In this document: positions 34,081-45,135 of the stretch, in pieces
How the letters are laid out: every line of letters starts with the position of its first letter
Position numbering within the stretch: the first letter of the stretch is position 1
DNA from: Apophysomyces variabilis
Lineage: Eukaryota > Mucoromycota > Mucoromycetes > Mucorales > Mucoraceae
Assembly (NCBI GenBank): GCA_002749535.1
Contig: MZZL01000136.1
Coordinates: 327,733 to 391,732 of the forward strand
Length of the DNA stretch: 64,000 bases
Direction: 5' to 3'
The notes under the pieces: generated by a model
What the model saw: only the letters and a program-made list of their open reading frames with translations
What the model was told of the DNA's origin: nothing
Databases searched by the model: none
Position numbers and translations under genes: made by a program

Positions 34081-36340
34081 ATGCAGTTCTCAGTCACTGA
34101 ATCTTCAATAAGCACTCAGGAGAGACAATCCTATGATACTTTTGTAGGCTTAAAATATATATGATTGTATCTAACCTTTTCTAGGAATTATCCTCTTTGG
34201 TTATATCTAATGTGGAAGACAATAAATCCACTACCAGTTTTTCACAGCAAGAATCGTATATGTCTCTTGTTGCAGAACCAAGCAATGATGATCTTTTAAA
34301 ACAAGGATTATCAATTGGCTTGTCCAACAAAAAGCAAAAGTCTGCTACCAGTTAGATATTCTTGAATGGCTAGGCAACTTGACAAAATGTAAACGGTGCT
34401 AGTACAATTGCTTGCAACTTTACAAGTCCTCGTGGTGTAAAATGCCAATGGATTTACATCAGTTCTACTAGCTCCATTGGAAATATACTCAAGCATCTTC
34501 AATCTAAACATAAAATTACCAAGGATTCTCCTGCCGCCACCTCTGACAACACTTTCCTTACTGCTGGGCCAATAGATAGGTTCATTTCAACCATTGATAG
34601 AAAGCATATAAACCAAACGTTCAGCAAAGAAAAATTCCATGAGCTCCTTCTTGCTGATGTAATTACTACTGCATCTCCATATACATCTGTTGAAAGAAAA
34701 ACATTGCAGGAATTGATATACTTTGCATATAATGTACCAGATCTCACAAGTCTAAAGCTACCTAGTTCAATGACCATCAAGCGTGATTTGGAAAAATCTT
34801 ATCAAAGATATGAACAAGAAATTGCAACCTTGCTACAAAAGCAACCTTACCTTTGCTATACCATAGATGGTTGGACTAGTGACATGAAAGATGCATTTCT
34901 TGGGATAACCATACACTGGATCGACAAGACTGGATATAGCAATCAGTTGTCATTAGTTTTGAACCGCTTTATAGACCCCATTCTGCGGTGAACATGGCAG
35001 AAATGATGATAGATGTGTTGTGTAAATATGATCTTACATCCAAGCCATTCTTCTTGACGACGGATAATGCATCCAATATGACGGCACTTGCAAGGGAACT
35101 AGAGCAGATGGTGGGAAGTAAAGTCTTTGCAGCAAAAGACAACTATATCCCATGTATGGGTCACACTTTCAACTTGGCTGTCCAGGCAATTCTACATGAT
35201 AGTTTGCATGCAGAGGCATTGGAAGAGAAGGAAGGCAATCTGACAGATAATATGGAACAAGATGTTGAGCACTGTCCTGATGAAAGTGTTAGTAAGGATC
35301 ATATTATCCAGAAATACACTATGACTAATAGTTCTCCTTACCAGGTGGTATCATTAGATGATTGCGTCAAGGCATTATTAAAATTCGAGCATTACCACAA
35401 AGACGGGCATTGTACAAGTGATTCTGTGATTCAAACGATGTGGGCAACAAGGAATTGATTGTTGATGTCAGAACGCGATAAAACTCTACTCTTGAAATGC
35501 TCAAGAGAGTATATAAACAGCAAGAAGCATACAATGCCACTTGTCATTCAATACAAGAGCTTTCTGAATATGCGCTTTCTACAAATGATTGGTTGCAAGT
35601 TATTGAAGTGAAAACCCTTTTATCTGGCTTTGATACATTTACTGCCCTGCTTTCTAGTTCAAAATACCCATCAATCAACGCTTCCATGATTGCATACAAC
35701 TGGCTCTTCGATTACATTGAGGACTATAGAGAAAAGAAAATTGAAGTAAGTATTTGTGAAAACCTATGGTTCAATATAATACTTACTTTCAATACCATAG
35801 TCCTTTTCTGAAATCGCTCTTGCTGCTGAACATGCCTATGACAAATTGAAAAAGTATTACAGTCATGCAATTGTACCCATCTATTCCATTGCCACTGCTT
35901 TGGATCCTCGGGCAAAGTACGGATGGTGGGAAGAGGTGTCATAGCCAGCTGAATGGATAGGCCAAGCAAGGGATGCAGTTGAACAAGTGTGGGCAGATGA
36001 ATTTTGACCAACAGCTGCAATGGTTGCAAATGAAGAAAGCAGTAAAGTACAACTCTTCAAATTGATACCACCTAGGGATCAACTGACTGATTACATTGCA
36101 GAGCCATGAACTGATGGAAGCATGGACGTTTTGGAGTACTGGAGAAGTCACAGTGGGCAATGGCAACAGTTGTCGCAAATAACGTTGAGGTATCTGGCAG
36201 TTCTTGCAAGTTCAGTTCCTTGTGAGCGTTGCTTTTCATGAGCAAAGTTCTTTATCCCACCAGAGTGCAATTGGCTGTTGCTGGAGTCGTTGAAACAGTC
36301 AGTTCTCTTTGATTCATGGAGAAAGTTTTTAGATTGTTAG
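34081..36340 (+). pseudogene. hAT-II transposase
   Basis: Exon 1 is 34081-34143 and intron 1 34144-34184; the frame then continues to about 34980. A BED-like finger region (IACNFTSPRGVKC then HLQSKHK) lies near 34410-34510. The catalytic region shows YTIDGWTSDMKDAFLGITIHW, LTTDNASNMTALA and CMGHTFNLAVQA. LDPRAKYGW follows near 35905, and the C-terminal dimerisation end shows LAVLASSVPCERCFS with a stop, then AKFFIPPECN (36190-36340). Stops at 34353, 34371 and 34380 fall in a segment that reads W-I-F-x-N-G-W-A in relatives, so TGG became TAG or TGA. One-base shifts occur near 34981 and 35449. TGG to TAA replaces Trp of TRWNST near 35490. It is full length but dead. Confidence 0.88.
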
Positions 36341-37178
36341 AGGAAAGAAGAGCAGGAAAAGAGTGAATGGAAAAAATAGAGAGAGCAAAAAAAAGTTTTT
36401 TTATGAAATAAAGCCACTGCTTCCCCAAAATACACGTCTCTTTTTTTTTTGTTCAAACGTATTCACTTTCCCTTTGCTTTTATAACCTCTTCTCTATTAG
36501 GATTCTGACGATTATTTTTACTATATCTCAACATCTGCTGTTATATGACATCATATGAGGAATGTTCCTTTTACTCATCTGCTTCTTACTTTGTCCTTAT
36601 ATCTTTCTTTTACTATTAGAAAATAAAGTGACTCACGCACCAAAGCTTTTTATCACACTGTACCCTTCAGGCCACAAATATAAACTTTATAACCAAGTGA
36701 TGAGTACTGCTTTTACATGTCTTTCTACAATTCAGAAAAAAAAAGCAGCGCACTTTAGGCGTTTATATTATACTCTTTAGCTATTACGATTAGCAATTAG
36801 TTACTACTACCACTTTTTTCTTTTATTCTTAGTTTGATCATTGGAAAAAATTATCATACCTTTGTATGCACCATGACATGATTCCATCTGTAACATCAGC
36901 GATCTCATCTTGCATTCAGATTCTGTTACAATCCATTATTGTCCCTTTCTAAAACATTTTTCTTTTATTATACATACGTTTACCAATGGATAAAGCACAA
37001 ATTGATGCTAGACTCTTATGCCTTATAATTCTTACATATTATTGGTCTATCTGTATCTGATCCATCAATCTGTCAGATATATATAGATCAGATACAGATC
37101 ATCTGTTTATAAATAGATTGGATTCAGATAGGGGGTCAATCTAATCTGTATCCGACTTTGATGATCTCTACTCATGAA

Positions 37179-37616
37179 TCTCATAGCCAGCATTGCTAAG
37201 ACAATCAAGTTTAGATTTATAAATTGCTCATTTAATAACATACAACTAAAACTTACATTATCCTGGTAATTTCATATAATGCTAATAAATTGTATCAGCT
37301 AGAGTCATAGTGATTATTATGAAGCTTGCTAAAATAAACACAACTGTCCTTCCATATATGGCCTGACATAAGAAACTGGAAATGCAGTTCTAGAATAATG
37401 TTGCAGGAAATTGCTGCAGATGTGAATTTGCCTTAGCTGATCCAGAAAGCAGTGAGTAGATTGTAAAATATATGCCTGTTAACACCAATGGCTCCTTGGA
37501 AGTTTTGTATATTAGTTTCTTTATGGTAAGGCTTCCAGATTTAAGGTTCAGTTGAACCTAGTCTTGCAGCAAGATATAAGAGCTCATTATATGCTACAGT
37601 TTCCTACAGTTGTAGA
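37179..37616. other. Short host segment between hAT-II and hAT-III
   Basis: It includes one copy of the hAT-III target GTTGTAGA (37609-37616). It is the left continuation of the sequence that resumes at 56417, so it probably belongs to the C-terminal or 3' part of the CACTA-3 TNP2-like gene on the minus strand. The reading here is too decayed to prove coding. Confidence 0.45.
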
Positions 37617-38331
37617 TAGAGATTGTCAAAACCAGATATGGATCAGATCATACTCTCATCTATATCCAATCCATTTTAAATCAGATTGAATACAAATGAT
37701 CTGTCTTTCAAAAAATGGATCACAGATCAGATTCATAGATTAAATGGATCAACCAATAATAAGGCAAGTATAGACACAGTCTGGATAAATATAAGATTAA
37801 AAATGAAGCTAAAGGCCAAACCCTATTATTTATTGTACAAGAGTATATTCAAACTGTCATGTTAAGCAGCAGATAAAAGAAAGGGCTCATTGCAACAAAT
37901 TTGCAAATGGTTATAGTATAGGAGAAATGTCAAAGTTAGATTGTGTTCAGAATTGTAATTAAGCTGTGGGTAAATATTAAACAGAAGAAATGGAAACTGA
38001 TATAAAACATAGATAAGGTAATCTCAATTGTAATGAAATTTGTGAGTTTTATTTATAAAGTAAATGGCTGCCAGATTTAAGTTTTTTTCTAGGAGGTTGA
38101 AGCAGCAATGTCTATATAAGTGGAATGCAATGGGTGAGTTAAGGCATGTAAAAATTGCAGAAAGCTAAAGTGTTGTTATGCCAATATTAAAAAAATTCTA
38201 ACAGGTTAAAGCACTGTATAAGTAGAAAAGTTATAAAGTCAGAGAAAAGGCAAAAGCACTAAAAAGCAAGCACACATAATCTGTTTGAGACTGTGAAAAA
38301 ATACATTTTTTATTTGCTGTCTAAAAAAAAG

Positions 38332-40252
38332 CTACTGTAGTTCTTTCATCCATGAATCTAACAATATAGATTGCTTTAAAGACTCTGGCAACAAACGATT
38401 GCACTCAGAAGGAATAAAAAACTTTGTACAAGAAAAGCATCGCTCAGAGGAAACTAATGAAACTGGAACAGCAAGGTATCAGGACGCCATTTATGACAAC
38501 TCTTTCCATTGTACAGTGTGGCTTTTCCAGTACTACAGAACGTCAGTGTCCTCTTCTGCAATTGGTTCAGCAATGTAATCATTCAACTGATCCCTTGGTG
38601 CTCTTGGTCTGAACAGTTGCAGTGCTGGAGTCTGTTGGTGTGCTGCTGCTCTGTCTGCCATTAGCTTGAATTCTTGCATCTACGTTTGTTCAATAGCATC
38701 TTTTGCTTCTTTAATCCAATCGGATGGCCATTGGATTTCAGACTACCATTTATATTTCACACGTGGATCTAAGGCAGTAGCAACTGAATATAGTGCAGCT
38801 GTTGTTTGACTGTAGTATTTCTTCAGCTTGTTATAACCATTGTTGGCAGCAATTGCAATGGCTAGAAAGGACTAGAATGAATGATAAATGGTAAGTATAA
38901 AGTTCACTTGTCTTTCTTTTTTTCATTTACCTTAATTTTCTCCTTTTGATAGTTATCAATATGATTAAAAAGCCAGTTGTATGCAAGGACAGTGGTGTTA
39001 ATTGATAGATATTTTGAAGCAGAGAGCAAGGTAGTGAACTGGTCAAAACCTGAAAGCAATATCTGTAGCTCATGGACGCTTGACCACTCTTCAGAAGACA
39101 GTGCAAATTCAGACAGCTCCTTGTTGGCGCAGCATATAATGTTGTAAGCGTCTTGCTATTTATATGCTCGTCGCAGCATTTGCAAGGTAGAATTCCATCT
39201 TATCTTTACATCCAAGATTAACTCTTTTTCTTGTAAGTTGTTGGCACTACAATATCACTTATATTCTGCTTGATGCTGAGGAGAGGAATGGATTTTGATG
39301 ATTCCATGATGAAGATGATTAACAATACTGCCTAAAAATGATCAACATCAATTGATGCCTACTTTTTGGATATGCTCTTACTAACATTATCAACTGTATT
39401 CTTTTCTCCTTCTTCATCATCAACTTTGGCATTTCCTTCAATGTTCTCCAGGGCTGTTATTCCAAGACTATCACAAAGAATAGCCTGTACAGCCAGATTG
39501 ATTATATGTCTAATGCACATGACATGATTCTCTTTCACCTTGAACACATTGTAGCTGACTATCCATTTCAGTTCATTTGCAAGCACCTTTATGTTAGAAG
39601 CATTATCCGTTGTTAAGAAGAATAGTTTTAATGCAAGTTTGAATTTTTGCAACACACTCATCATCGTTTCAGCTATATTAACTGTGGAATGAAGGCTATC
39701 AAGTGGTTCAAATCTGATAATAATAGAATGAGGTCGCCACTCTTGATCAATCCAGTGTGCAGTGATTCCAAGGAACGCATCATGCAAATCACTTGTCCAT
39801 CTATCCATAGTGTATGATAGGTAAAGTTGCTCTTGAAGCAAATTAGTAACTTCTTTTTTATATTGTTTATATGATCGCTCCAGGTCACGCCTAATGGTTG
39901 ATGCGCTTAGTAGCTTTAAGCTGATCATATCTGGTGCAAGGTAAGCAAAGTAGAGTAGGTCTTACAATGTTTTCCATTCAACTGAGGTATATAAAGACGC
40001 AGTAGATATAATATTGGCCTGTAAAAGTTGATGGAACTTTTCTTTAGTAAATACTTGATCTGGTATTATCCTGTTTCCACTTCTAAGAAAGGTATCAAGT
40101 GAGCCCATTCTAAGCACCAGAGAACCAGAGTTGACAGTGGGGGAATCTTTGGTAATATTGTGCTTCAATTTAAGATGCTTAAGAATGTTACCAGTAGATT
40201 CACTGCCATTGATATATTTTCATCTATATTTAGTTCCTCTGGCACTTACAAA
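38332..40252 (-). pseudogene. hAT-III transposase, C-terminal part
   Basis: On the minus strand from 40252 it continues the zinc-finger region (CNFVSARGTKY, then HLKLKHNITKDSP), interrupted to the right by hAT-IV and CACTA-2. Next come SLKLLSASTIRRDLERSYKQ, the catalytic WTSDLHDAFLGITAHWIDQ, LTTDNASNIKVLANEL and CIRHIINLAVQA (39480-39900). DVKIRWNSTLQML is near 39200, and ALDPRVKYKW is near 38750. The dimerisation end SVPSERCFSCTKFFIP leads to a stop at 38332-38334. Nonsense codons of the TGG/CGA type are scattered. The protein aligns closely with hAT-II, so both are one family. The first part of the gene lies at 54972-55174. Confidence 0.87.
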
Positions 40253-40260
40253 GTTGCATA

Positions 40261-40440
40261 TAGGGTTCACCACTTGACTTGCAAGTTAATAACTCGAGTT
40301 GAGTTGACTTGAGTTTAGCTGACTTCAGTTGATATAAAACCTAACTCAAGTTGACTTGACTTGAATTATTTTTGACTCAAGTTAATTCGAGTTAGTGCAA
40401 AAAATGACTCAAGTTGACTCGAGTTAAATTGTTTATTTAG
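40261..40440. repeat. Subterminal ACTTGAGTT/AACTCAAGT repeats of hAT-IV, left end
   Basis: Dense short repeats of ACTTGAGTTGACTTGAG and its complement, able to pair with each other. A matching array lies at about 44800-44955 at the right end. They are likely transposase-binding sites, as in other hAT elements. Confidence 0.85.
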
Positions 40441-41161
40441 TAGTAAAAAGAGAGGGTAACTATAAGGTTTATTAACTAAAGTAATAGACTATTTATTTTC
40501 ATTTCAGTTCTGAATAAAAAAATGAAGATATTGTCACTGGTTTAGTTTAACAAGCAAACAAATTTTATTGTATAGTATTGTAGTAATTAGTTTAACTATC
40601 GATGATCTTAAAACAGATATGCAATGACACAACTACTGGTTAAGCAGTAAGGTGTGTATAATGTCGAAGGTTTTATTGAAATGGGATTTGGTAATGTACG
40701 CGCGTTTATGCACTGCCAATATTTTGTGCAAGTATGAAAGAGTTGAATGGTCAGATTTTTTTTTATAAAAAGGAAAAGCATAGAATGAGCGTCAATTGGG
40801 AATGGCAAAGAACTTATATTCAAACGTAAAAAAAAAAGAAATGGATAAAGTTATTCGTTCTAGCAGTATATACTGCATCTAGCTGATTAAAAATTTAACT
40901 AGTCTGATGCATTTAAATGGCGCAATCTGTTTCTCTCTGGGTGCATCAGGAAATGGAATGAGTAATAGTGTGTAAAAAGGCTATAGAATGGACAGTGGTA
41001 AAAGCCAGAAAGTGCTCGTCTACCACTTTGCAAAAGTTTTCTCATCAGTGACCATCATAACCAGCCTCAACAGTAAGTCTGTACTATATAAGCTTTAAGA
41101 GTACAAAGTTAGTTTGTCGCCTTAGTAATACAGTTTGATTGTACTTACTTTATTATGATTC

Positions 41162-41400
41162 AAAGACAGCGGGCTGAAGTAATCAATTTTATGCTGAGGG
41201 ATTTAACTTCTTGTTGAAGTATGAAAGTGTTATTCATGATCAATTAAAAGACAGTGGGCTGAAGCAATCGATCTTATGCTGAGAGATTTAACTTCTTGTT
41301 GAAGTATGAAAGTGTTATTCATGACCAATTGAAAGACAGCAGGCTGAAGTTATTGTTCTCTGCTGGTGATTAAATTTTATGCTGAGGTATTAACTTCTCA
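41162..41400. repeat. 85-bp tandem repeat, about 2.5 copies
   Basis: Units start AAAGACAGYGGGCTGAAG at 41162, 41247 and 41332 and include GAGATTTAACTTCTTGTTG. They lie upstream of the hAT-IV transposase. Confidence 0.88.
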
Positions 41401-41626
41401 GTATATGATTAACTCCTTTCTAGCAATGAATCATTTCCTAAATGATTTAACTTCCATTAGACAATCAGTGTCTTATTAAGCCTAAGATCTTACTGTATAA
41501 CCGATCTTTTGCATAAGAATTAATGTCAGCAATCAATAGCAAAAGATATAAATACAGGCTGGTTAAAAAGATGTTTATATCATTCATTGCGATCAATCAT
41601 ATTTATCTTCATCCTTTTTATTCATT

Positions 41627-44292
41627 ATGAACTTTCAATCTTAGTCTTCTACATTTATCCAAGGTTCTTCTAGCGCCCAGGTACATTGCTTTATCTATAT
41701 GTTCTACATGATTCTTACCATTCTGTAATCTTACCTTATAGTATGCTGAAGATATTGATATGAATATCAGATCCTTGCTATTGCTTCATCGTGCAGAATC
41801 ATCCATGTCTCTAGTCTTGGAAGATAATAATGAAACTGAGTCTATTACTCAAGAATCTGTTGCTAGTGAATCTTTGGCATCAGTTGATGCTAGTTCTCAA
41901 CCAGAGAAGAAAAGGAAGACCAACTCTAGCTGGATCTACGCAAATGGATAGGCGATCGTTAATAGGAAAGAGAACAAGATCTGCTGCCAGTTTAAGTTCT
42001 CCAACGGCAGCCTATGTGATTACACCATTGAATATATTGGCAGAACCACTTCCAATGTGATCAGACATCTGAAGAATAAGCACAAGATCAACGAAGATAC
42101 TCCTTGTGAAGGCCGTCATAGTTTAGTGATGAGAATCAACACTATGTTGCAATCCATCAACCAACAAGCTATCAAGTTCCATACAGAAGTGTTTTGTCAA
42201 CTTTTGCTAGAGGATATGATCACAATGGCCTCTCCATTGTCATCATCAAATCGTTCCACACTTCAGCAGCTATTATACCTTGCTTGATGTGTATCCTCTG
42301 AATCTGCTCTTACTTTGCCTAGTCCATCCATGGCTCATTGTGATCTGACAAATACTTTGACATGATGGAGGATCAGGTGATTGCAATGTTGGATGAAGAA
42401 CCATATATTAGCTATACTCTGGATGTATAGACTAACGATTACCTTGTTGCCTTTCTCGGTGTTACAGCCCATTGGATTACTAGTGATTGGAAGCAAAAGT
42501 CTATTATAATTGGATTTGAACCAATTTAGGGCACCCACTTTGCATCAAATTTGGCAGATGTGTTTTTGAAGGTTCTTGTGTTATATGTAGATAGAAAAAG
42601 GGATGGATAGAATCCTTTGAGACTGTTGGATATGTTTATTTCATTCAACTTGTCTGCCTATTTATAATTATTTGCTCTTATGCAGGATTTGTAATTAGTG
42701 AACGTTCTTCTTAGCGATAGGTGTATGATTTAGCTAAATGTAATAACTGCGGTAAAGCAGTGTCACCTTGTCTTCATCCTCGGTGATAGATCTCTGATTT
42801 AGAGAAGAGGTGCAGTCGATGTTCCAAACTAGAGAAGTTCACTGTAAATGGAAACACGTTAATTCTGATCATCCTGTTTATGGAACACAAGTACTAGGAA
42901 GTCACACTACGACAGTGACGTATACCACAGTTCTTGATCGCATGTGTACAAAATCAAAATCGTTCTTCATCATGACAGACAATGCGTCTATGATGCTTGC
43001 CATGGCAAGAGAAATAGAGCAACGACTTGGTCAGAATATTTTTGATGCAGCAGAAAACCATGTACCATGTATTGGACACATTATCAACCTAGTTGTGCAG
43101 ACAGTAATCAAGGATGGATTAAAGGGCGGAAGCTCCAGTTGACAGTAAAAGTGTTGCATTTAACACAGACAGGCCTGTTCATGAAGAAGATAATCCCATC
43201 AGTAAGTTTATTCCCACCAAAGCCAAACTGTTTCCTTACTGTCCTTTTCAATTATGTGTAGATGAAATTCTGAATCATCTCAGAAAAGAAATTGTGAAAA
43301 TGCGCTCATCTTCTCAACAGCGTAAACTGTTCCATAGATGTGTTTGCATAAATAATGGTGACAATGCAAATGGAAACAGCAAAATGGAACTGGTCGTTGA
43401 CATTAGAATTTGATGGAACTCAATACTGAAGATGATTAAAATAGCATTAGAACTTCGACATGCTTACAACTCTATATGCAGCTTACTTCCCAATGAGCTT
43501 CAACAGTTTGCGCTTTCTCCTAATAATTGGGAACATATGCAAGAGCTCTGGGAATTCCTAAAACCGTTTAAATATTTCACCAAGCTTTTGTCTGCTTCGC
43601 ATTACTCATCTATCAATTACACCATCCTCACATATAACAAGCTGTTTGATCATATGGATGATTATACAGAAAAAAGCCTAACTGTGGTAAGGAATTTCTA
43701 TTGAATATACAAGGAGTTTTATCGTTAATTTGTGTACTTCATTGTTATATAGAGCCCAATGTTACATAATGGTACCAAACTTGCCTTTGAGAAGATGTGC
43801 AAGTATTACTCCAAAACTGAGGCAGCACTGTATGCTATTAGTATGGTGATAGATCCTAGAACAAAGGATGAATACTGGAAGGAGAATGGCTGGGAGGAAG
43901 AATATATTGCATCGTTTATGCGTCAAGTGCGCCAGGTCTGGGACAATCACTTCAAGTCTCAGGAGCCAAGTAGCAATTCGCAACAGCTGATCCCTGACAC
44001 ATTCAAACTATTCCACACAAAGTGATCAAAAGATGAGCTTGAGGTGTACTTTGCAGAAAGTACAAGCACTGATAACATGGATGTTCTCAAGTATTGGAAG
44101 CATCACACCATTGAGTAGGCGTCTTTAGCGCAGATGGCAAGATGGTATTTGACTATTCTGGCGTCTGCAGTACCATCAGAGCATTGTTTTTTGCAGGCGA
44201 AGTTTTTCATTCCCTTTGAGCATAATCGTCTAAACCCTGACACTGTTAAGGAGCTGATATTGAGCGATTCATGGCGGCGATTGCTTTCCTAG
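41627..44292 (+). pseudogene. hAT-IV transposase, interrupted by a solo LTR
   Basis: Exon 1 is 41627-41680 (with a TAG codon), and an intron 41681-41741 leads to the main frame. KKRKTNSSWIYANG and a stop (expected Trp) precede CCQFKFSNGSLC and VIRHLKNKHK, the BED-like finger. The catalytic region is decayed near 42350-42570 and is cut at ADVFLKVL by the solo LTR. It resumes with DRMCTKSKSFFIMTDNASMM and CIGHIINLVVQ (42935-43100). RI-stop-WNS near 43410 is a CGA to TGA change. LLSASHYSSINYTILTYNKLFDHMDDY (43585-43670), MVIDPRTKDEYW and the C-terminal AVPSEHCFLQAKFFIPFEHN follow, ending at 44290-44292. An intron (about 43687-43753) separates the last two regions. It is the same broad hAT lineage as II and III but more distant. 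Confidence 0.85.
42577..42929. repeat. Solo LTR in the hAT-IV transposase gene
   Basis: A 353-bp unit with TG..CA ends (TGTGTTATATG and GTATACCACA) is flanked by the 5-bp duplication GTTCT (42572-42576 and 42930-42934). Removing it joins the transposase frame (FLKVL-DRMC). It does not resemble the other LTRs in this window. Confidence 0.85.
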
Positions 44293-45135
44293 AGAATACT
44301 TAGTAACTCATATATATATATAATAAACCCATCTTTGCCTGCCTTGAAACATTCTGTGCTATAAAAGAGAATGGAACTTTTTTTTCACAACATGTCTTTT
44401 TTATATGTCAGAGCAATGACGTCTTTTCTTCGCTGAACGTTTGTGCTTTTTCTTCTTTTCCTTATTCTTGCTTTACTCTTACCTTCCTTAAAAACTTGAC
44501 AAAGCATGCCTCATCTCTATATATTAGAAGCAATAATGGAAGTTTTTTTACTCTTGTCTATAGCTCGCATTACTTTTAAGACAGACCTTATATGCAATTA
44601 CTCTGTTATGGCAATCTCAATAAAAATGTCTAAAACTTACACAACACTGCGCTTAAACCTTTCCATTCAACTGAACCAAAATTAGAAACATAGTTAAAAC
44701 TTCATGCGCATTTCTACAGGTCAAAATCAGTTAATGTAACTTCCCAATGCTGCATTGTTATATATGCTCTTAAGATCTCTTTTTGCTTAAATAATGTTCC
44801 ACTTGACTCAAGTTACAAGTTAACTTGAGTCAAGTCAAAGCAAGTCAACTTGAGTCAACTTTTTCTTTAACTTGAGTCAACTTGAGTTAAAAGTTTATTC
44901 AAGTCAAGTCAACTTGAGTTAATGCTTGACTTGAGTTAACTTGACTTATAGTGAACCCTAGTTGCATAGAATCCATCACTATGGGAAAAAGTCAGGGAAT
45001 AATTGGGGAAAATGGGGGAAAATGGTCCAAAATCGGGGAAAATGGGGGAAATTAAAATCATAAGAGGTCTTCCCCTGCTAAATAGGTGAATAATAGGGGA
45101 AATTTTTGACTTAACAAAATTTTTGAACTTCTAAT

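Larger units (their letters stand above)
32980..37170 (+). mobile_element. hAT-II: hAT DNA transposon
   Basis: The left end TAGGGATCGTCAAAAATC and the right end (reverse complement TAGAGATCATCAAAGTC) form terminal inverted repeats. They are flanked by TTCATGAA (32972-32979) and CTCATGAA (37171-37178), an 8-bp hAT duplication with one C/T difference. Subterminal regions carry many GGATCAGAT/ATCTGATCC motifs. A hAT transposase gene lies inside on the plus strand. The termini and protein match hAT-III. Confidence 0.9.
40261..44960 (+). mobile_element. hAT-IV: hAT element inserted in hAT-III
   Basis: The termini TAGGGTTCACCACTTGAC and (right, reversed) TAGGGTTCACTATAAGTC are inverted repeats. 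A perfect 8-bp duplication GTTGCATA flanks them (40253-40260 and 44961-44968). Precise removal joins the hAT-III zinc-finger coding sequence. A hAT transposase gene on the plus strand and a solo LTR (42577-42929) lie inside. Confidence 0.93.
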
